DNA of 64,000 bases from IMG/VR virus record IMGVR_UViG_3300035670_000189, positions 1 through 64,000 of that record; one strand, 5' to 3'. Below, one piece after another: positions 26,801 through 36,400 of the stretch. The stretch is from a virus. Within the stretch, counting starts at the first letter, position 1. Every line of letters starts with the position of its first letter. The notes under the pieces were generated by a model. The model was given only the letters and a program-made list of their open reading frames with translations. It ran no database searches and was not told the origin of the DNA. A program made the translations under genes and the position numbers.

Positions 26801-29188
26801 TCGTCCTCGATCCTCGGTGCCATTGCCGGGGGTGGTGTTTCTGGCGGTGCATACGGCGCGGCCAAGACTGGTGATGTGGTGTCCAACCTACTCATGTCGT
26901 CCAACCCGACGGTGGCCAGCACGGTGCAGAACTCTGCAAACGCTGCTGCTGCAACCACGGCGCTGAACAATCTGGGCATCACGGATGCCAAACTGCAAGC
27001 CAACCTGCTCGACACCAAGTACGACTCCGCATACACCAGCGCCGCCGAGGCCCGCGCCGCACTGAGCGACCGCTCCGACTTTGCTGCATCTGAGGCAGAC
27101 ATCAACGCACTGGTGGGCGCAACTTCGGACGTCAACCTTGCTGGCGCAGTCGAGAAGTACGTCGATCCAAGGGTCGTGGACATCGCTGAAATTCAAGCCG
27201 CAGCCAAGGCTGAAGGCTACACACTCAGTGATGCAGAAGCCGCCAAGCTCGTCGGTCAAAAGGACGAGGCCACGGCAATCGCCGCTGCTAAGAAACAGTT
27301 TGACCCGCTGGCCACCACATACGATGAGGCCAAGCAGTTCTTCGCGTCGCAGGGGTACACCCCCAGCGCAGCCGAGATCAATCAATTTGTCGCCAGCAAG
27401 GCTGAAGCTGATCAAACCAAAGCAGTTGCTGCCTATGTGAACCCCCGTCAAGTGACGGAGACCGAGGCACGCAAGTACCTGACCGATCTGGGGTACAAGC
27501 CCACGGACGCAGAGGTCAAGAAGTTTGTTGGCCAAGTCAATGAAGCCGAGCAAGCTACCAAGATTGGTGCCTATGTCGATCCGCGCATGGTGGATGCAGG
27601 TGAAGTCACGGCTGCATACGAAGCACTGGGCCTCAAGCGCCCAACACAGGATGACATCCAAAAGCTCATTGGTCAGTACGCCGAAACCGATCTGACGGGT
27701 AAGGCTACCGAGTACCTACCCACTGCACGGTACAACTCCGTGCTGGAGCAACTTGACGCACTGGCCGCATTGAGTGGCCAAGACCAAGAGATTCTGGATG
27801 CCATCGAGTTGGTGAAGTCTGACTTCTCCAACCAAGTCAAAGACCTTGGCTTCAAGATTGACGATCAGACTGGCAAGCTCACCGACCAGATCACCACAAC
27901 CGAGAAGAACATTCTCGACAAGGTGGCTGAGTATGAGAAGGCCGGTATCACCCGCGACGAGGCAATCACAAAGGCCGTCGATGATGTCGCTGCCGATTTG
28001 GGCACCACACGAGACGACCTGCTCAGCCGAATCGACACCACAGAGGAAAACCTCACCAAGTCGATTGACACCCTGTCCAAAGATGTCAGTGCGCTCAGCA
28101 CCAAGGTCGGTGACGTCGAGACCAATATCTTGGCCAAGATGGCCGAGTACGAGAAGACCGGCATTGCACGTGATGAGGCACTGTCCAAGGCGATTGACGA
28201 CGTAGCCACCAACCTCGGCACCACCCGCGAAGACCTGCTCAAGCAAATCGGCACAACCGAGGAGACTCTGGCCAAGCAGGTGACCGATGTTGAGACCAGC
28301 CTCGGCACCAAGATCACGGACTCGCAGGAAGCCATCCTCAAGGAACTGGGTCTCACCAAGACCGCGCTGTCCGAAGAAATCACGGGGGTGCAGGAATCCC
28401 TCGAAGGTACGATTGCTGAAGTAGAAGCCAACGTGCTCGACCGTATGGCCGAGTATGAGAAGGCAGGCATCGGTCGTGATGAAGCCTTGGGTCGGGCAAT
28501 CGACGATGTGGCCACTCAGCTTGGTACCACACGCGATGACATCCTCACACAGATTGGCCAGACCGAGGCTGCACTGACAACCAAGCTCGGTGAGACTGAG
28601 CAACGTCTTGGCACCCAGATCACTGACGTACAGACAACTCTGGGCCGTCAAGGTGCGCAAGCCACGCAGGGCGATCTGGACGCGATCATCAACATCTTGG
28701 AAAGCCAAGGTGCGTACGACGCGAACTACGACTACAACGCCGACCAGAAGATTGACCAAGCCGACAAGGATGCGATCCAGCAGTACCTCCTGAGCCAAGA
28801 GCCCGGGTACACACCGGACACGGACACCCCGTTTGCTTTCAATCCTGCCACCGGCTCGAAGTGGGCACCCACAGGGGTGTTTTCTACTATTGCTGATGAG
28901 GCCGAACGCACCCGCCAAGCGCAGGCTGCCGCTGCGCTGAAGACACAGCGCATGGGCAACGTCAACACCATGATGGGCATGCTCATGCAGTCGCCTGATC
29001 TTGGAGGTCAACAGGTTAGTGTAAAAACCCCCGATCCGGCAAAGATTGGGTACATTTATGACTGGAGCAGCATTTTTGCTAATCCGTCGCAGGAAAAGAT
29101 GTTTGCATCTCCTTATGCCAAGGGTGGTGCAGTCCGCAGCGATCTGGATGATGTCAACGATGAACTGCTGAAGATGCTGAGAGGGTAA
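23882..29188 (+). CDS. Giant internal virion protein with repeats and dockerin-like calcium loop
   Basis: The 1768-aa protein starts at ATG 23882, overlapping the previous stop. An N-terminal Ala/Val/Gly-rich, membrane-active-looking part (1-~330) is followed by coiled-coil stretches, four ~46-residue repeats with the pattern YVDPRxV...GYxxxxAExxxxVG (27160-27720), and three ~48-residue coiled-coil units beginning AEYEKAGI. A loop D-x-N-x-D-x-x-I-D-x-x-D (residues 1617-1628) matches a dockerin/EF-hand site. The C-terminus carries YAKGG. It is likely a core/ejection protein; the role is inferred from size, repeats and neighbours. Confidence 0.65.
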   Translation: MCDPVQELENAFDAVGDFVEDVVDAVGDAVDWVVDEIIDPVMTTVGNVIEAALDDPVKAIAQVAAIATGNAWALPLIEGADVAIAGGDLGDVLEATAKAYVAQQVGSYVGKTVGSAVSNAGTAAEYGVKAGSQQAAMLAAQEAGMQTASQIAGQIVGAGAASSAVAVVTGQDPVKAFITGGVGAAVPAALGQVPGFTKLPPSAQQVIKQAVATQLAGGNVTTAVIGSAIQASGIVTDIINSFDPKGTKLTDAQRAIATDVLMGSTTAALSGGKVSAAVQAALMKNGSKALGDMITDGFKKAVDGVSTKYDAAEKAAAKVDANIAAQEKTAAAYNKVVNELNGRVAEQDKLKAAYDKAVTAQKANPTQATTDAANAAAKKYNDYVSKLNTDYANTYKPQIDKYAGELAAIQKEYGNLEEVYSNAMKAVGTATDAVKTQLDSTVDTSNKAFVEALDPSFNADQYRKLNGLGAGVDVYDHWLSKGQFEGLKTNNTAAQADFTAQKVRLIDELANAKGISLSQISDVDAKNFFANVDSKYGGDLNALKGASIQDFLTGNTKTYDDLLKDSKSDGFKVEINGQAYGDWNKSQLSGYTPPAGTRLATQDEFENNTAVLSYTNDGKPVWIAQDQGVRVWDSKLGDYVYQMPEVIVTAPKLEDLQANDPEAWLVMAGSIPGDGKGGIDDFLYNFAKSTMELAKTTGNSTIINGAGNALKAGGGILQAFNGLVTLAGINPNNTAVGKFAEKLTNLGKATTTAEYQAAVADINKTIGEAKGVMGTAKAIWGAATQYPAEFLAEIVGVEGMQEVVPLLIGGGAATAAKGLALARGMGTKLAAEWGAKAGITAAAASDIAESTGGAAQSAFTEAYNVARSKGMSEADATKTALEIASRTGLTAGVITATTLGIGGAALEKAILGKAGTGELASVIDALGKRVKEGGTITIKEGVVEGIEEGLTQGYLEGQLYQLDPTRDIAGNITSSSILGAIAGGGVSGGAYGAAKTGDVVSNLLMSSNPTVASTVQNSANAAAATTALNNLGITDAKLQANLLDTKYDSAYTSAAEARAALSDRSDFAASEADINALVGATSDVNLAGAVEKYVDPRVVDIAEIQAAAKAEGYTLSDAEAAKLVGQKDEATAIAAAKKQFDPLATTYDEAKQFFASQGYTPSAAEINQFVASKAEADQTKAVAAYVNPRQVTETEARKYLTDLGYKPTDAEVKKFVGQVNEAEQATKIGAYVDPRMVDAGEVTAAYEALGLKRPTQDDIQKLIGQYAETDLTGKATEYLPTARYNSVLEQLDALAALSGQDQEILDAIELVKSDFSNQVKDLGFKIDDQTGKLTDQITTTEKNILDKVAEYEKAGITRDEAITKAVDDVAADLGTTRDDLLSRIDTTEENLTKSIDTLSKDVSALSTKVGDVETNILAKMAEYEKTGIARDEALSKAIDDVATNLGTTREDLLKQIGTTEETLAKQVTDVETSLGTKITDSQEAILKELGLTKTALSEEITGVQESLEGTIAEVEANVLDRMAEYEKAGIGRDEALGRAIDDVATQLGTTRDDILTQIGQTEAALTTKLGETEQRLGTQITDVQTTLGRQGAQATQGDLDAIINILESQGAYDANYDYNADQKIDQADKDAIQQYLLSQEPGYTPDTDTPFAFNPATGSKWAPTGVFSTIADEAERTRQAQAAAALKTQRMGNVNTMMGMLMQSPDLGGQQVSVKTPDPAKIGYIYDWSSIFANPSQEKMFASPYAKGGAVRSDLDDVNDELLKMLRG
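27160..27720 (+). repeat. Four ~46-residue coding repeats
   Basis: Each unit begins with a Y/F-x-D/N-P pattern and carries a helix-turn with GYxxxxAE and FVG or LVG. DNA identity between units is low, so they are old duplications. Confidence 0.65.
27917..28620 (+). repeat. Three ~48-residue coiled-coil coding repeats
   Basis: Units start with A-E-Y-E-K and contain DEAxxKAxDDVAxxLGTTRxD. The first is at about 27917, the second at 28139 and the third at 28444. DNA is strongly similar around GCCGAGTANGAGAAG. Confidence 0.75.
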
Positions 29189-29190
29189 TC

Positions 29191-30120
29191 ATGGACGAAA
29201 CGTACGAAATTGACGTTGGCGAAATTCTGCCGGGAGACCCGGGGTATGGATGGACGTACTACTCGGATGGCACTGCTATTTCCCCAGAGGGTGTCTACTA
29301 CTACGAAGGCGAAGAAGTCTATGACCCTTCCTCGCAGGGTGGTGACATCTGGAATTGGCTGTCCAACGCAGGTGGTAGCTTGGCCTCTGGGCTGAAAACC
29401 GCGTTCACTGACCCCAAAACCGGCGGGGTAAACACCCGGGCGTTGGCAGGAGTTGCAGGTGGTCTGTACGGCCTGTACCAAGCCAACCAGCCGCAGGAAA
29501 AGACGGGCTACCAAGGGGGCATCCCCAAGTACGACGCCATCCGTGAAGGGGTGCAAGGTAGCCAGTACGACCCGAACCGTCGCCCCGGCAGTGGTGGCCA
29601 GCGGTATTTCTCTGATGTCCGCTACGCCAAGGAAGGCGAAGGCGAAGCCGCACGCGCTGCGGCAAAAGAGGAAGCTGCCGGTCTGGAAGCCCTCAACCGT
29701 GCAAACCTCGCACGGGAGGAGCGCCGCAGCCCCACGGCTGAAGCTGTGGCCAAGGCCGAAGAATCTGCCAAGGTCAATGAAGGCACCGACGCCTCCAAGG
29801 TGGTTGAGACCGTGCCGGTTCCAAAGTATGCCCATGGGGGCATCACCACTCTCGCAAAGGGTGGCGCACCACGATATTTATCTGGCGCAACAGATGGCAT
29901 GGCTGATAAAATTCCAGCACAGATTGATGGAAAACAGGAGGCCCGGTTGAGCCACGGCGAGTTTGTCGTTAGTGCTGATGTGGTTAGCGCCCTCGGCGGG
30001 GGTAACTCTGAGGCTGGGGCGCAGAGGCTGTATGAAATGATGGATCGTATCCGCACTGCTGCACACGGCAAAAAACAACAGATGCGCCCTGTAAACCCCG
30101 CAAAGGTGTTACCAAAATGA
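29191..30120 (+). CDS. Virion protein with YAHGG/LAKGG motifs
   Basis: The 309-aa protein has a Tyr/Asp-rich N-terminus, an Ala/Glu coiled region (about 150-205), YAHGG and LAKGG, then a conserved C-terminal block ATDGMADKIPAQIDGKQEAR followed by LSHGEFVVSADVVSALG, which I recall in internal proteins of aquatic phages. It starts 2 nt after the giant protein and its stop overlaps the HNH gene. Likely part of the ejection apparatus. Confidence 0.6.
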   Translation: MDETYEIDVGEILPGDPGYGWTYYSDGTAISPEGVYYYEGEEVYDPSSQGGDIWNWLSNAGGSLASGLKTAFTDPKTGGVNTRALAGVAGGLYGLYQANQPQEKTGYQGGIPKYDAIREGVQGSQYDPNRRPGSGGQRYFSDVRYAKEGEGEAARAAAKEEAAGLEALNRANLAREERRSPTAEAVAKAEESAKVNEGTDASKVVETVPVPKYAHGGITTLAKGGAPRYLSGATDGMADKIPAQIDGKQEARLSHGEFVVSADVVSALGGGNSEAGAQRLYEMMDRIRTAAHGKKQQMRPVNPAKVLPK

Positions 30121-30677
30121 CCGCAAGGGGGCCGCGTTTTATCGCACAACAGCAAGGGTTACGTACGTACACCACGGGTATTCCCTGTAAGCGTGGGCAC
30201 GTTGCCGAGCGTGAAACGCGCTCGGGGCAGTGTTTGCTCTGTAAGTGCCAGTGTGAAGCTGAACGTATTGCGCTAAACCGCGAAGCGTACAACACCCGTA
30301 AACAGCGGGAACGTGCGCACAGGCTAACAGAAATCGCCGCTCGCGCACGGAACACTCGTGCAACAGAAACTCCAGAGAAACGTGCTGTTCGGCTTAGTCG
30401 GGCAAAGGCAAAAGCCAAGCTCTGGAGAGCCGCAAACCCAAAGCACCATTTGGCGTTGACTAACGCCCACAAGCGTGCGATTAAGCTACGTACGCCAGCA
30501 TGGGCTGATATGGGTGCGATTGTGCAAGTGTATAAGGGTTGTCCAGTAGGTCATCAGGTTGATCACGTTATCCCATTACGCGGCGAACTTGTATCTGGGC
30601 TCCATGTAGCGGACAATCTCCAGTATTTACCCTCGGCTGAAAACCGGGCTAAATCAAACAAATTTTTGCCAACGTGA
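30117..30677 (+). CDS. HNH endonuclease, paralogue of the 8.9-kb gene
   Basis: The 186-aa protein has the same layout as the 8893-9519 product: zinc module PCKRGHVAERET...GQCLLC (C24, H28, C39, C42), an Arg/Lys-rich helical middle, and the HNH core HQVDHVIPLRGELVSGLHVA with a closing KSN. It sits between two virion genes and overlaps the previous stop (ATGA). Its codon use is less GC-biased than that of its neighbours, in keeping with a mobile gene. Probably a free-standing homing enzyme. Confidence 0.82.
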   Translation: MTARGPRFIAQQQGLRTYTTGIPCKRGHVAERETRSGQCLLCKCQCEAERIALNREAYNTRKQRERAHRLTEIAARARNTRATETPEKRAVRLSRAKAKAKLWRAANPKHHLALTNAHKRAIKLRTPAWADMGAIVQVYKGCPVGHQVDHVIPLRGELVSGLHVADNLQYLPSAENRAKSNKFLPT

Positions 30678-30685
30678 GGTAAACA

Positions 30686-31609
30686 ATGGCCACGGCACCT
30701 ACTACCACTCCAACGACTACCTCGACGACGGCTGCAACTACCGGCGTTGGGCAGCAAACCGGCACCGAGTCATCCCTTTCCAACTGGGTTGGCCCGTACG
30801 TCACTGAGATGCTTGGCAAAGGTCAAGCGCTCTCCAACCAGCCTTACCAAGCCTACACCGGCCCCCTGACAGCGGGTGCATCGGGTGCGCAAGAAGCAGC
30901 GTTCCAAGGTATCGCTGGTCTGACCATCCCGACTGAGCAGATGCAGGCGTTCACTCCTACGCAGTTCACTGCCGAAGATGCACAGCGTCTGATGAACCCC
31001 TACCTGCAATCTGCGCTCGATCCGCAGATTGCCGAAGCTCAGCGCCAAGCCCAGATTCAAAATCTGGCCAACCGCACTGCACTGACCAAGGCGGGTGCCT
31101 TTGGTGGTGGTCGCGGCGCTCTGATGGAGTCCGAGAGCCAGCGTAATTTGCTGTCGAATCTGGCCAACATCACCGGCACCGGCTACAAGACGGCCTACGA
31201 TCAGGCCATGGCTCAGTTCAATCGTGAGCAGGAACAAGGCCAGCAGGCCACAACCGCTGCACAGAACTACGGCCTCGCCGCCCTACAAAAGCAAGCCGAA
31301 CTCGGCGGGCTTGAGCGCGGTATCGAGCAAGAAGGCATCGCCGCTGACATTGCACAGTTCAAGGAAGAACGTGACTTCCCGTACAAGCAGGTGCAGTACC
31401 AGCAGTCGCTGCTCCAAGGTCTGCCTCTGGCAGCACAGTCCTACACGTACTCGCAACCCAGCGCCCTGTCGCAGATTCTGTCTCAGTCTGGTGGCCTCAT
31501 GAGCCTCTATGACCAACTGTTTGGTGGTAGCGGCAACACGCCGACGAGCACTGCCAATGGTACGACCGCAGCGGGTACGAGTTCTTCTACTACCACGACC
31601 GGGGGTTAA
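30686..31609 (+). CDS. Internal virion protein with Thr-rich ends
   Basis: The 307-aa protein has Thr/Ser/Ala-rich tails at both ends (about 1-30 and 280-307) and a Gln/Ala-rich helical core with NPYLQSALDPQIAEAQRQAQ and KAGAFGGGRGALMESESQRN. I recall such proteins next to giant virion proteins in related phages as ejection components. No enzyme motif. SD GTGAGGTAAAC. Confidence 0.6.
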   Translation: MATAPTTTPTTTSTTAATTGVGQQTGTESSLSNWVGPYVTEMLGKGQALSNQPYQAYTGPLTAGASGAQEAAFQGIAGLTIPTEQMQAFTPTQFTAEDAQRLMNPYLQSALDPQIAEAQRQAQIQNLANRTALTKAGAFGGGRGALMESESQRNLLSNLANITGTGYKTAYDQAMAQFNREQEQGQQATTAAQNYGLAALQKQAELGGLERGIEQEGIAADIAQFKEERDFPYKQVQYQQSLLQGLPLAAQSYTYSQPSALSQILSQSGGLMSLYDQLFGGSGNTPTSTANGTTAAGTSSSTTTTGG

Positions 31610-31612
31610 TCC

Positions 31613-33493
31613 ATGCAAGCACCTAACGCACAAGGACTTATGGGGCTTGCAGCCCAAGGTCGCGCACCGCAGGGCGCTCCGCAGCAACAACCGGCACCGA
31701 ATCCGATGAAGGCCAGCCCGATGGCTGGTTTGGGTTCTGTGGAAGATCGCGTGGCCGCATACCGTGGCAACCCTGCACCCCTGCAACAGCGTTACACCAT
31801 GAGCCAAGACCTGCTCGACCTGCTTGCTCTCCAAAAGATCAAGTCCGAAAAGGAAGCTGCCGCTCGTGACATGCAGTTGAAGATGTCACAGCAAGCTGCG
31901 GCACAGGGCGCAGAAACTCCGACGGTTGCCGCGCAGCGCGAGAAAGAGGTCATGGAGTTGACCAAGAACGAACTCGCCCAACAGCGTGGCGAGACTGCCA
32001 ATCAGCAAGTCGCACAGCAACAAGGCATGATGCAGAAGCTGATGGGTGGTATCGCTGCCGCCCCCGGCGCACAGGCCGCTGCCCAGCCGAAAATGATGGC
32101 CACTGGCGGCATCGTGGCGTTTGCTGAAGGTGGCTCCTCTGACAAAGAGGAGACCGATGAGGAAAAAGAGCGCAAGCAGCGCGAAGGTGATCGTGCCGCT
32201 ATGGCCAACACCCTGCGCAAGCTCAAAGCCGCTGGCATGGACGTGCTGACACTTCCCGGGCGTGGTCTGGCAGGTGCGGCTGAGTCCGTTATCACTCGAC
32301 CCTTGCGTGCCATGGGCGTGGATGTGCCGTACCTCCCCAAGGAGTTCTACGGTGGCGATGCCTCCAGCATGACCCCCTACATGGACAAGCTGCGCCGTGA
32401 AGAAGCTGAGCAAGCTGCCCCGGCCCCCGTACAGGCTGGCACCCCACCCATGCCCGGTGCTGCTCCCGCTGCTCCGGCTTCGGCTGCTCCCGCTCCTGCT
32501 GCCCCGCGTCCTCCCGCTCCGGCTGGCTTGGCTGGTATGCCCGGTGCCCAAGGCGCTCCGTCTACCGCTGGCCGTCCCACTGCCCCCGGTGCTGCTCCCG
32601 CTGCCCCCGGCACTCCGTCGGATGGCCTTGGCTCTTTGCTTCGCACCGAAGCCGAGAAGTCCATGCAGATCGACCCCGAGGCAGTCGAGCGCAAGCGCCG
32701 TGAAGAAATCACCAAGCTCATGGAGTTCCCAGAAGAGCGTGCACGCCGCCAGAAATACATCGAGGATCAGCGCCGCATGATGGGTGAGGAGTTCGACCCT
32801 GAGAAGCAGCGCCGTCGCCAGATGGCCGAAGCCCTGATGGGTGCCGGTGGTCGCCGTTATGGTGAGTTTGCTGGCGCAGCCAAGGCTGGTCTGTCCTACG
32901 AAGATGCACAGCGTGCTGCCAAGCGTGAGCGCCTGAAGGGTATCGAGGACTCCGAGCAGGGTCTGTTTGGCTTGCAGAAAGCTGCGGTCGAGAAGGGTAT
33001 CGCTGGCGGTGAGAAGGGCTACGAGCAGTCGAGCATCCTCAAGCGTCAAGGTATGGAGACTGGCCGTGGTGTTTACGGCACCGACGTGCAGTCCCGCGAC
33101 GCCGCGCTCAACCGTGAGATCGACCGGATGAAGGTCGCCGCAAGCAACGAAGCCAACCGTATCCAGCGTGAGGGTCTGAACCTCAGCCGTGCACAGACGC
33201 TGTACTCGACCACGATGAACCGACTACAACAGTTGGAGCGGAATCTGGACGAAGACTTCGCCGGGGCCAACGGAATGTTGATCATGGCCGAGCAAAGTGG
33301 CAAGATTGACCCTGCACAAAAGAAGCAGCTTGATATTGCACGGCTTGAGTTGCAGCGCCAGAAAGCCCAGATTCGCAAAGAAATGGAGCCGGTGCTGGCA
33401 CCGATCCGTAAGCAACTGGGCGCGTCGTCATCCGCTGGTATGTCAACACAAGATCAAGCACTGGTGGACAAGTATCTGAACAAGGGCAAGTAA
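31613..33493 (+). CDS. Internal virion protein with MATGG/FAEGG and Pro/Ala linker
   Basis: The 626-aa protein has a Gln/Ala-rich helical N-terminus (1-160), MATGG and FAEGG (about 162-174), an acidic patch, a Pro/Ala-rich linker (about 270-340), then a long charged coiled coil to the C-terminus. It starts 3 nt after the previous gene and precedes the 2047-residue protein. The architecture suits a flexible core/ejection protein; function inferred from context. Confidence 0.6.
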   Translation: MQAPNAQGLMGLAAQGRAPQGAPQQQPAPNPMKASPMAGLGSVEDRVAAYRGNPAPLQQRYTMSQDLLDLLALQKIKSEKEAAARDMQLKMSQQAAAQGAETPTVAAQREKEVMELTKNELAQQRGETANQQVAQQQGMMQKLMGGIAAAPGAQAAAQPKMMATGGIVAFAEGGSSDKEETDEEKERKQREGDRAAMANTLRKLKAAGMDVLTLPGRGLAGAAESVITRPLRAMGVDVPYLPKEFYGGDASSMTPYMDKLRREEAEQAAPAPVQAGTPPMPGAAPAAPASAAPAPAAPRPPAPAGLAGMPGAQGAPSTAGRPTAPGAAPAAPGTPSDGLGSLLRTEAEKSMQIDPEAVERKRREEITKLMEFPEERARRQKYIEDQRRMMGEEFDPEKQRRRQMAEALMGAGGRRYGEFAGAAKAGLSYEDAQRAAKRERLKGIEDSEQGLFGLQKAAVEKGIAGGEKGYEQSSILKRQGMETGRGVYGTDVQSRDAALNREIDRMKVAASNEANRIQREGLNLSRAQTLYSTTMNRLQQLERNLDEDFAGANGMLIMAEQSGKIDPAQKKQLDIARLELQRQKAQIRKEMEPVLAPIRKQLGASSSAGMSTQDQALVDKYLNKGK

Positions 33494-33494
33494 C

Positions 33495-36400
33495 ATGACT
33501 CTCCAAGAAGTGCTGACCGCGCTACGCAACGCAGACGCAGCCGGTGATGTCGAAGCAGCGAGACGGTTGGCACAGATTGCGGAGTCAATGCAGTCACAGG
33601 CCAGCCAGTACGACGTCCAGACACAGGATATCGACCGCCGCTTAGCCGAGCTACGCGCTCAAAAGATCAAGCCGGAAACGACGTTTGGCGGCGAAGTCAA
33701 GGAAGCGTTCAAGGGCGTGGTGCCCGGTGCCATTGGCCTGCTTGAAACAGCAGGAACTGGTATCAGCGCACTGCTGCCTGACGAGACTGAGAAGTCCGCA
33801 CGCGAGAAGATCAAAGAGATCGCCGGTATCGCCAAGAAGCCGTTTGAAGCGGCTGAAGGCTACGAGGATTCTGTCGGTCGCCGACTCGGTGAAGGTCTGG
33901 GTTCGACCCTGCCGTTCTTTGCCGCTGGCCCACTGGGTCTGGCCGGGCGCGTCGGTGCCGCTGGTCTGGGTGTGTCTGCTGGTGCAGGCGAAGCCCGGCA
34001 GCGTGCCGAAGCCGAAGGAGCCACAGGCGAAGCCCGTGCAACCGCAACCCTGATGGGCGCACCTACTGGCCTGCTCGACTTGCTGGCCCCCAACATCGGC
34101 CCACTCAAGAACATCATCACCACGGCATTGGCCCGTGGCGGTATCGAAGGCGCAACCGAAGCTGCCCAGCAAGTTGCCCAGAACCTGATTGCCAAGGGCT
34201 TGTACAAGCCTGAGCAGGCAGTCGTCGAGGGCGCAGGCGAAGAAGGTGCGTACGGTGCTGGTGTCGGTGCCATTGCCAGTGTGATTCTGGACTTGACCCT
34301 TGGACGCAAGGCACGTGGCCGAGCCACCCCGGGTGAAACAGAGGATACCCGTACTGAGGGTACCCCTCCGGCGGGGCCGACGGCTGAGCGCCCACAGGGT
34401 GAGTTGTTCCCCAGTGAATTGGAAACCGCGCAGCGCGAGCTTGAGTCCGTCATGGGGCCGACAAAGCCCGTGGCCGAGGAGCCTGCACCTGCCGAGCGTA
34501 CCGCTGCCGAAGCTGGCCAGATGTCCTTGTTCGAGGGCGAAGCTGGCCCGAGCGAACTCGAAACCACGCAGCCTGATCTGTTTGGTGAGATCGTGCCCAC
34601 ACGGGAAGAAGCTACCACGGAAGCCGTCAAAGAACCGACAGCCGAACGTGACACGCAAACCCGGGACATGATCGACGAGTTGGAAACGGCCCAGATCGAA
34701 GAACTCGAAGCTGAGGAGCAATCGGCCCGGCTGCGCAAGGAACTCGAAACCCAAAAGGCCGAGGCCAAGCAAGAACGACTCAAGATGGAGTCGGACATCG
34801 CCGAACTGGATGGGCGCATCAAGGCCAAGGAGCAAAAGACAACTGAGGACAAGCGCCTCGGTTTGCTGCTGCCAATCATCGAGTCCGAAGTCAAGAACAT
34901 CCCCAAGGCGTTCGTGCAGTCCCTCAAGCGTGAGGGGTTCACCAATGCCAACCTGACCGACCGTGAGCGTCAACTGATCAACCGTGCGTATGACGTGCGG
35001 CTGGCAGAAGAACCGGTGCCGGTGGAAGAACCCACGATTGCACAGCCCAAGGGCCAAGTTGAGGCGCTGGAAGCGCAGGTGCCTGAGAAGAAGGCACGGC
35101 GTGAGCCTGAGCAGATGAGTTTTCCCGGCATGGGCAAACCCAAGGGTGCCAAAGCCGAGCCTGTTGTTGAGGAAGAAGTTGCGGTCGAGGAGAAGCCGTT
35201 TGCCACGGTGCTGTCTGCCGACGTGCTGGCACAGACGGGCCTGCCCAAGCAGTCTGGTTTCTACAAGCAACTGATCGACATGGATATGGCCGACCCGGCG
35301 CAGCAGCCAGTGGTGGCCAACATCTTTGCCAAGGTGCGCACGAACCCCAACGTCAAGCCTGCAACCAAAGATGCCATCGAGAACATGGCGATGCAAGCAT
35401 TTGGCGGGCTGGCCAAGCAACAGGAACTGTTCCCCACGAAGGGTGCAAAACCTGCCAAAGCAAAGAAGGAGGCACCGAGTGAAAAGTCAGGAACTGACGC
35501 AGAGCCAACTGGAACTCGCGCTGGTGATCGTGAACCAAGCGTATCAAAACCAGCAGCCGCTGAGCGCCCTGCTGCTCCCAAGCGAACTGAGGCACCTAAG
35601 CCCAGTGGACTGGGAGATACTGGACAACCTGTACGTGACGCTGGAAAGCGAGAAAGCGTGGAGCCGGGTGCACTGAAGAAGGAAGCACCGAAAGCGGAAG
35701 CCAAGGCTGAGCCCAAAGCCGAAGCCAAGGCTGAAGCTAAGCCTACTCGCACCAAGGAAACATCGCAGGGTAAAGGACTCCCACTTGGGGACAACGCATA
35801 CCAAGCTGCCAAAGAGGCTGGTGAAGTTGACCACGCCATCCGAACTCTTGCCGCTGATGCGTACCTGAACACTGCTGAGGATTACAGCGTCAAGAAGGCA
35901 CAGCAGATGATTGCTGCGCTGGAAGAAGGCAACGTGCCTGAACTGAAGTTCGGCACCAACAACTCCAACGGCCCGGGCACAGGCGGCAAGTTTGCCAAGG
36001 AGTTCTACGCCTCGCTGGACAAGGACGAGCAAGCTAAATTCCGCAAGGAGTTGCAAGACTTCCTGTATTCGGAGATCAAGTCCAAAAACTTCATGGACGC
36101 ACATAACCGTCAGCAGGCTGCTACCCGTGAGGAAGCCGCCGCGTACGACGAGAACTCTCCGCTGTACAAAGACATCAAGGGTGCAGCCACAGCGTTGCAC
36201 CCCATGGTCGTGCGCATGCTCAAGGACAACAACCTCGTGGGAGCCCTGCGCTTCATCGGGCAGCAGCAACTTGGCCGTGCGTCTACCGTGGCGTCTCAAC
36301 TGGCCGACGTGCTCGGCGGGGTCAACGTCGAAATCTCTGACTTCAGCAAGCCGAGTGGCAAGTACGAGAAGCTGCTCAAGCAGTACCCGGAAGCCGCTGG

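Noticed and set aside
32397-32780. Leu/Pro-rich frame inside the internal virion protein gene
   Set aside because: It is the shifted reading of the Pro/Ala linker and has no SD; unlike the nested gene at 35479 it does not look like a folded protein.
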